5,950 nucleotides of DNA, taken from assembly GCA_030836365.1 (NCBI GenBank), contig JAURQB010000072.1, positions 1-5,950 on the forward strand, written 5' to 3'. How positions within the stretch are numbered: the stretch's first letter is position 1; every line of letters begins with the position of its first letter. The stretch is from Bdellovibrionota bacterium. Its GTDB lineage: Bacteria; Bdellovibrionota; Bacteriovoracia; Bacteriovoracales; Bacteriovoracaceae. The notes beneath the pieces were generated by a model. It was not told the origin of the DNA and searched no databases. It saw only the letters and a program-made list of their open reading frames with translations. Both the position numbers and the translations under genes were made by a program. Shown here piece by piece: positions 5,863 to 5,950 of this stretch.

Positions 5863-5950
5863 ATGTTACTAGATAAAAACGTTGCCCAAGAGGTCATTGA
5901 CCTAGCACTGAATCATGGTGCAGATTTTTGTGATTTATTTTTAGAAAACA
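5863..5950 (+). CDS. Start of a probable TldD/PmbA-family metalloprotease (partial)
   Basis: An ATG at 5863 with AAGGAG at 5851-5856 (6-nt spacing) opens a frame that stays open for 29 codons to the window edge. The residues include EVIDLALNHGADFCDLFLEN (10-29). The pattern of a short helix followed by GADF-DLFLE resembles the N-terminus of TldD/TldE (PmbA) proteins, where (A/V)DYADLxxE begins the first strand. TldD-TldE is a cytoplasmic zinc protease pair that trims peptides, including microcin and modified-peptide precursors. DLFLE is closer to TldD than to PmbA. Only the extreme N-terminus is visible, so the zinc site cannot be checked. The excellent ribosome site makes the gene itself near certain; the family call is moderate. 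Confidence 0.65.
   Translation, partial: MLLDKNVAQEVIDLALNHGADFCDLFLEN

Overview
The window is about 6 kb of moderately AT-rich (roughly 40% GC by eye) bacterial chromosome. It holds four complete or near-complete protein genes of recognisable family, one large partial lipoprotein gene that runs off the left edge, and the start of one more gene at the right edge. Three things would fit a free-living Gram-negative such as a Bdellovibrionota/Bacteriovoracales relative: a lipoprotein with repeated Ig-like all-beta segments, a Tat-exported high-potential iron-sulfur protein, and a CNBD potassium channel next to htpX. This assignment is inference only; no marker gene in the window settles it.

Layout. 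Positions 3-1691 (minus strand) are one open frame of 563 codons with no stop before the edge. It encodes a secreted lipoprotein with an Ala/Glu/Gln-rich stalk and repeated beta-rich, cysteine-containing segments. A 152-bp divergent promoter region follows, with a symmetric ATTATAAT box giving a perfect -10 on both strands. Next, on the plus strand, is a stand-alone MnmD-type tRNA-modification methyltransferase (1844-2596), whose last codons and stop are duplicated in a perfect 25-bp tandem repeat. A gene-free 296-bp stretch with several small repeats leads to a GTG-started, Tat-exported HiPIP (2893-3336) with a strong hairpin behind it. Then come htpX (3493-4389), a membrane zinc protease with its own promoter and a clean terminator; a six-helix potassium channel with S4-like arginines, a GYG filter, a long HCN-type C-linker and a cyclic-nucleotide-binding domain (4483-5808); and the first 29 codons of a probable TldD-like protease (5863 onward).

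The plus-strand genes are separated by terminators and individual promoters rather than forming a tight operon, so they look like independent transcription units. HtpX (membrane protein quality control), the channel (membrane potential/cyclic nucleotide response) and the HiPIP (periplasmic electron transfer) all act at the cell envelope, but nothing in the sequence shows that they work together. I see no defence system, mobile element, CRISPR array, tRNA or rRNA. The most interesting items are the open-ended lipoprotein, the channel with a eukaryote-like C-linker, the HiPIP with an extra cysteine beside its fourth cluster ligand, the duplication across the mnmD stop codon, and an apparent excess of the tetranucleotide GGCC.
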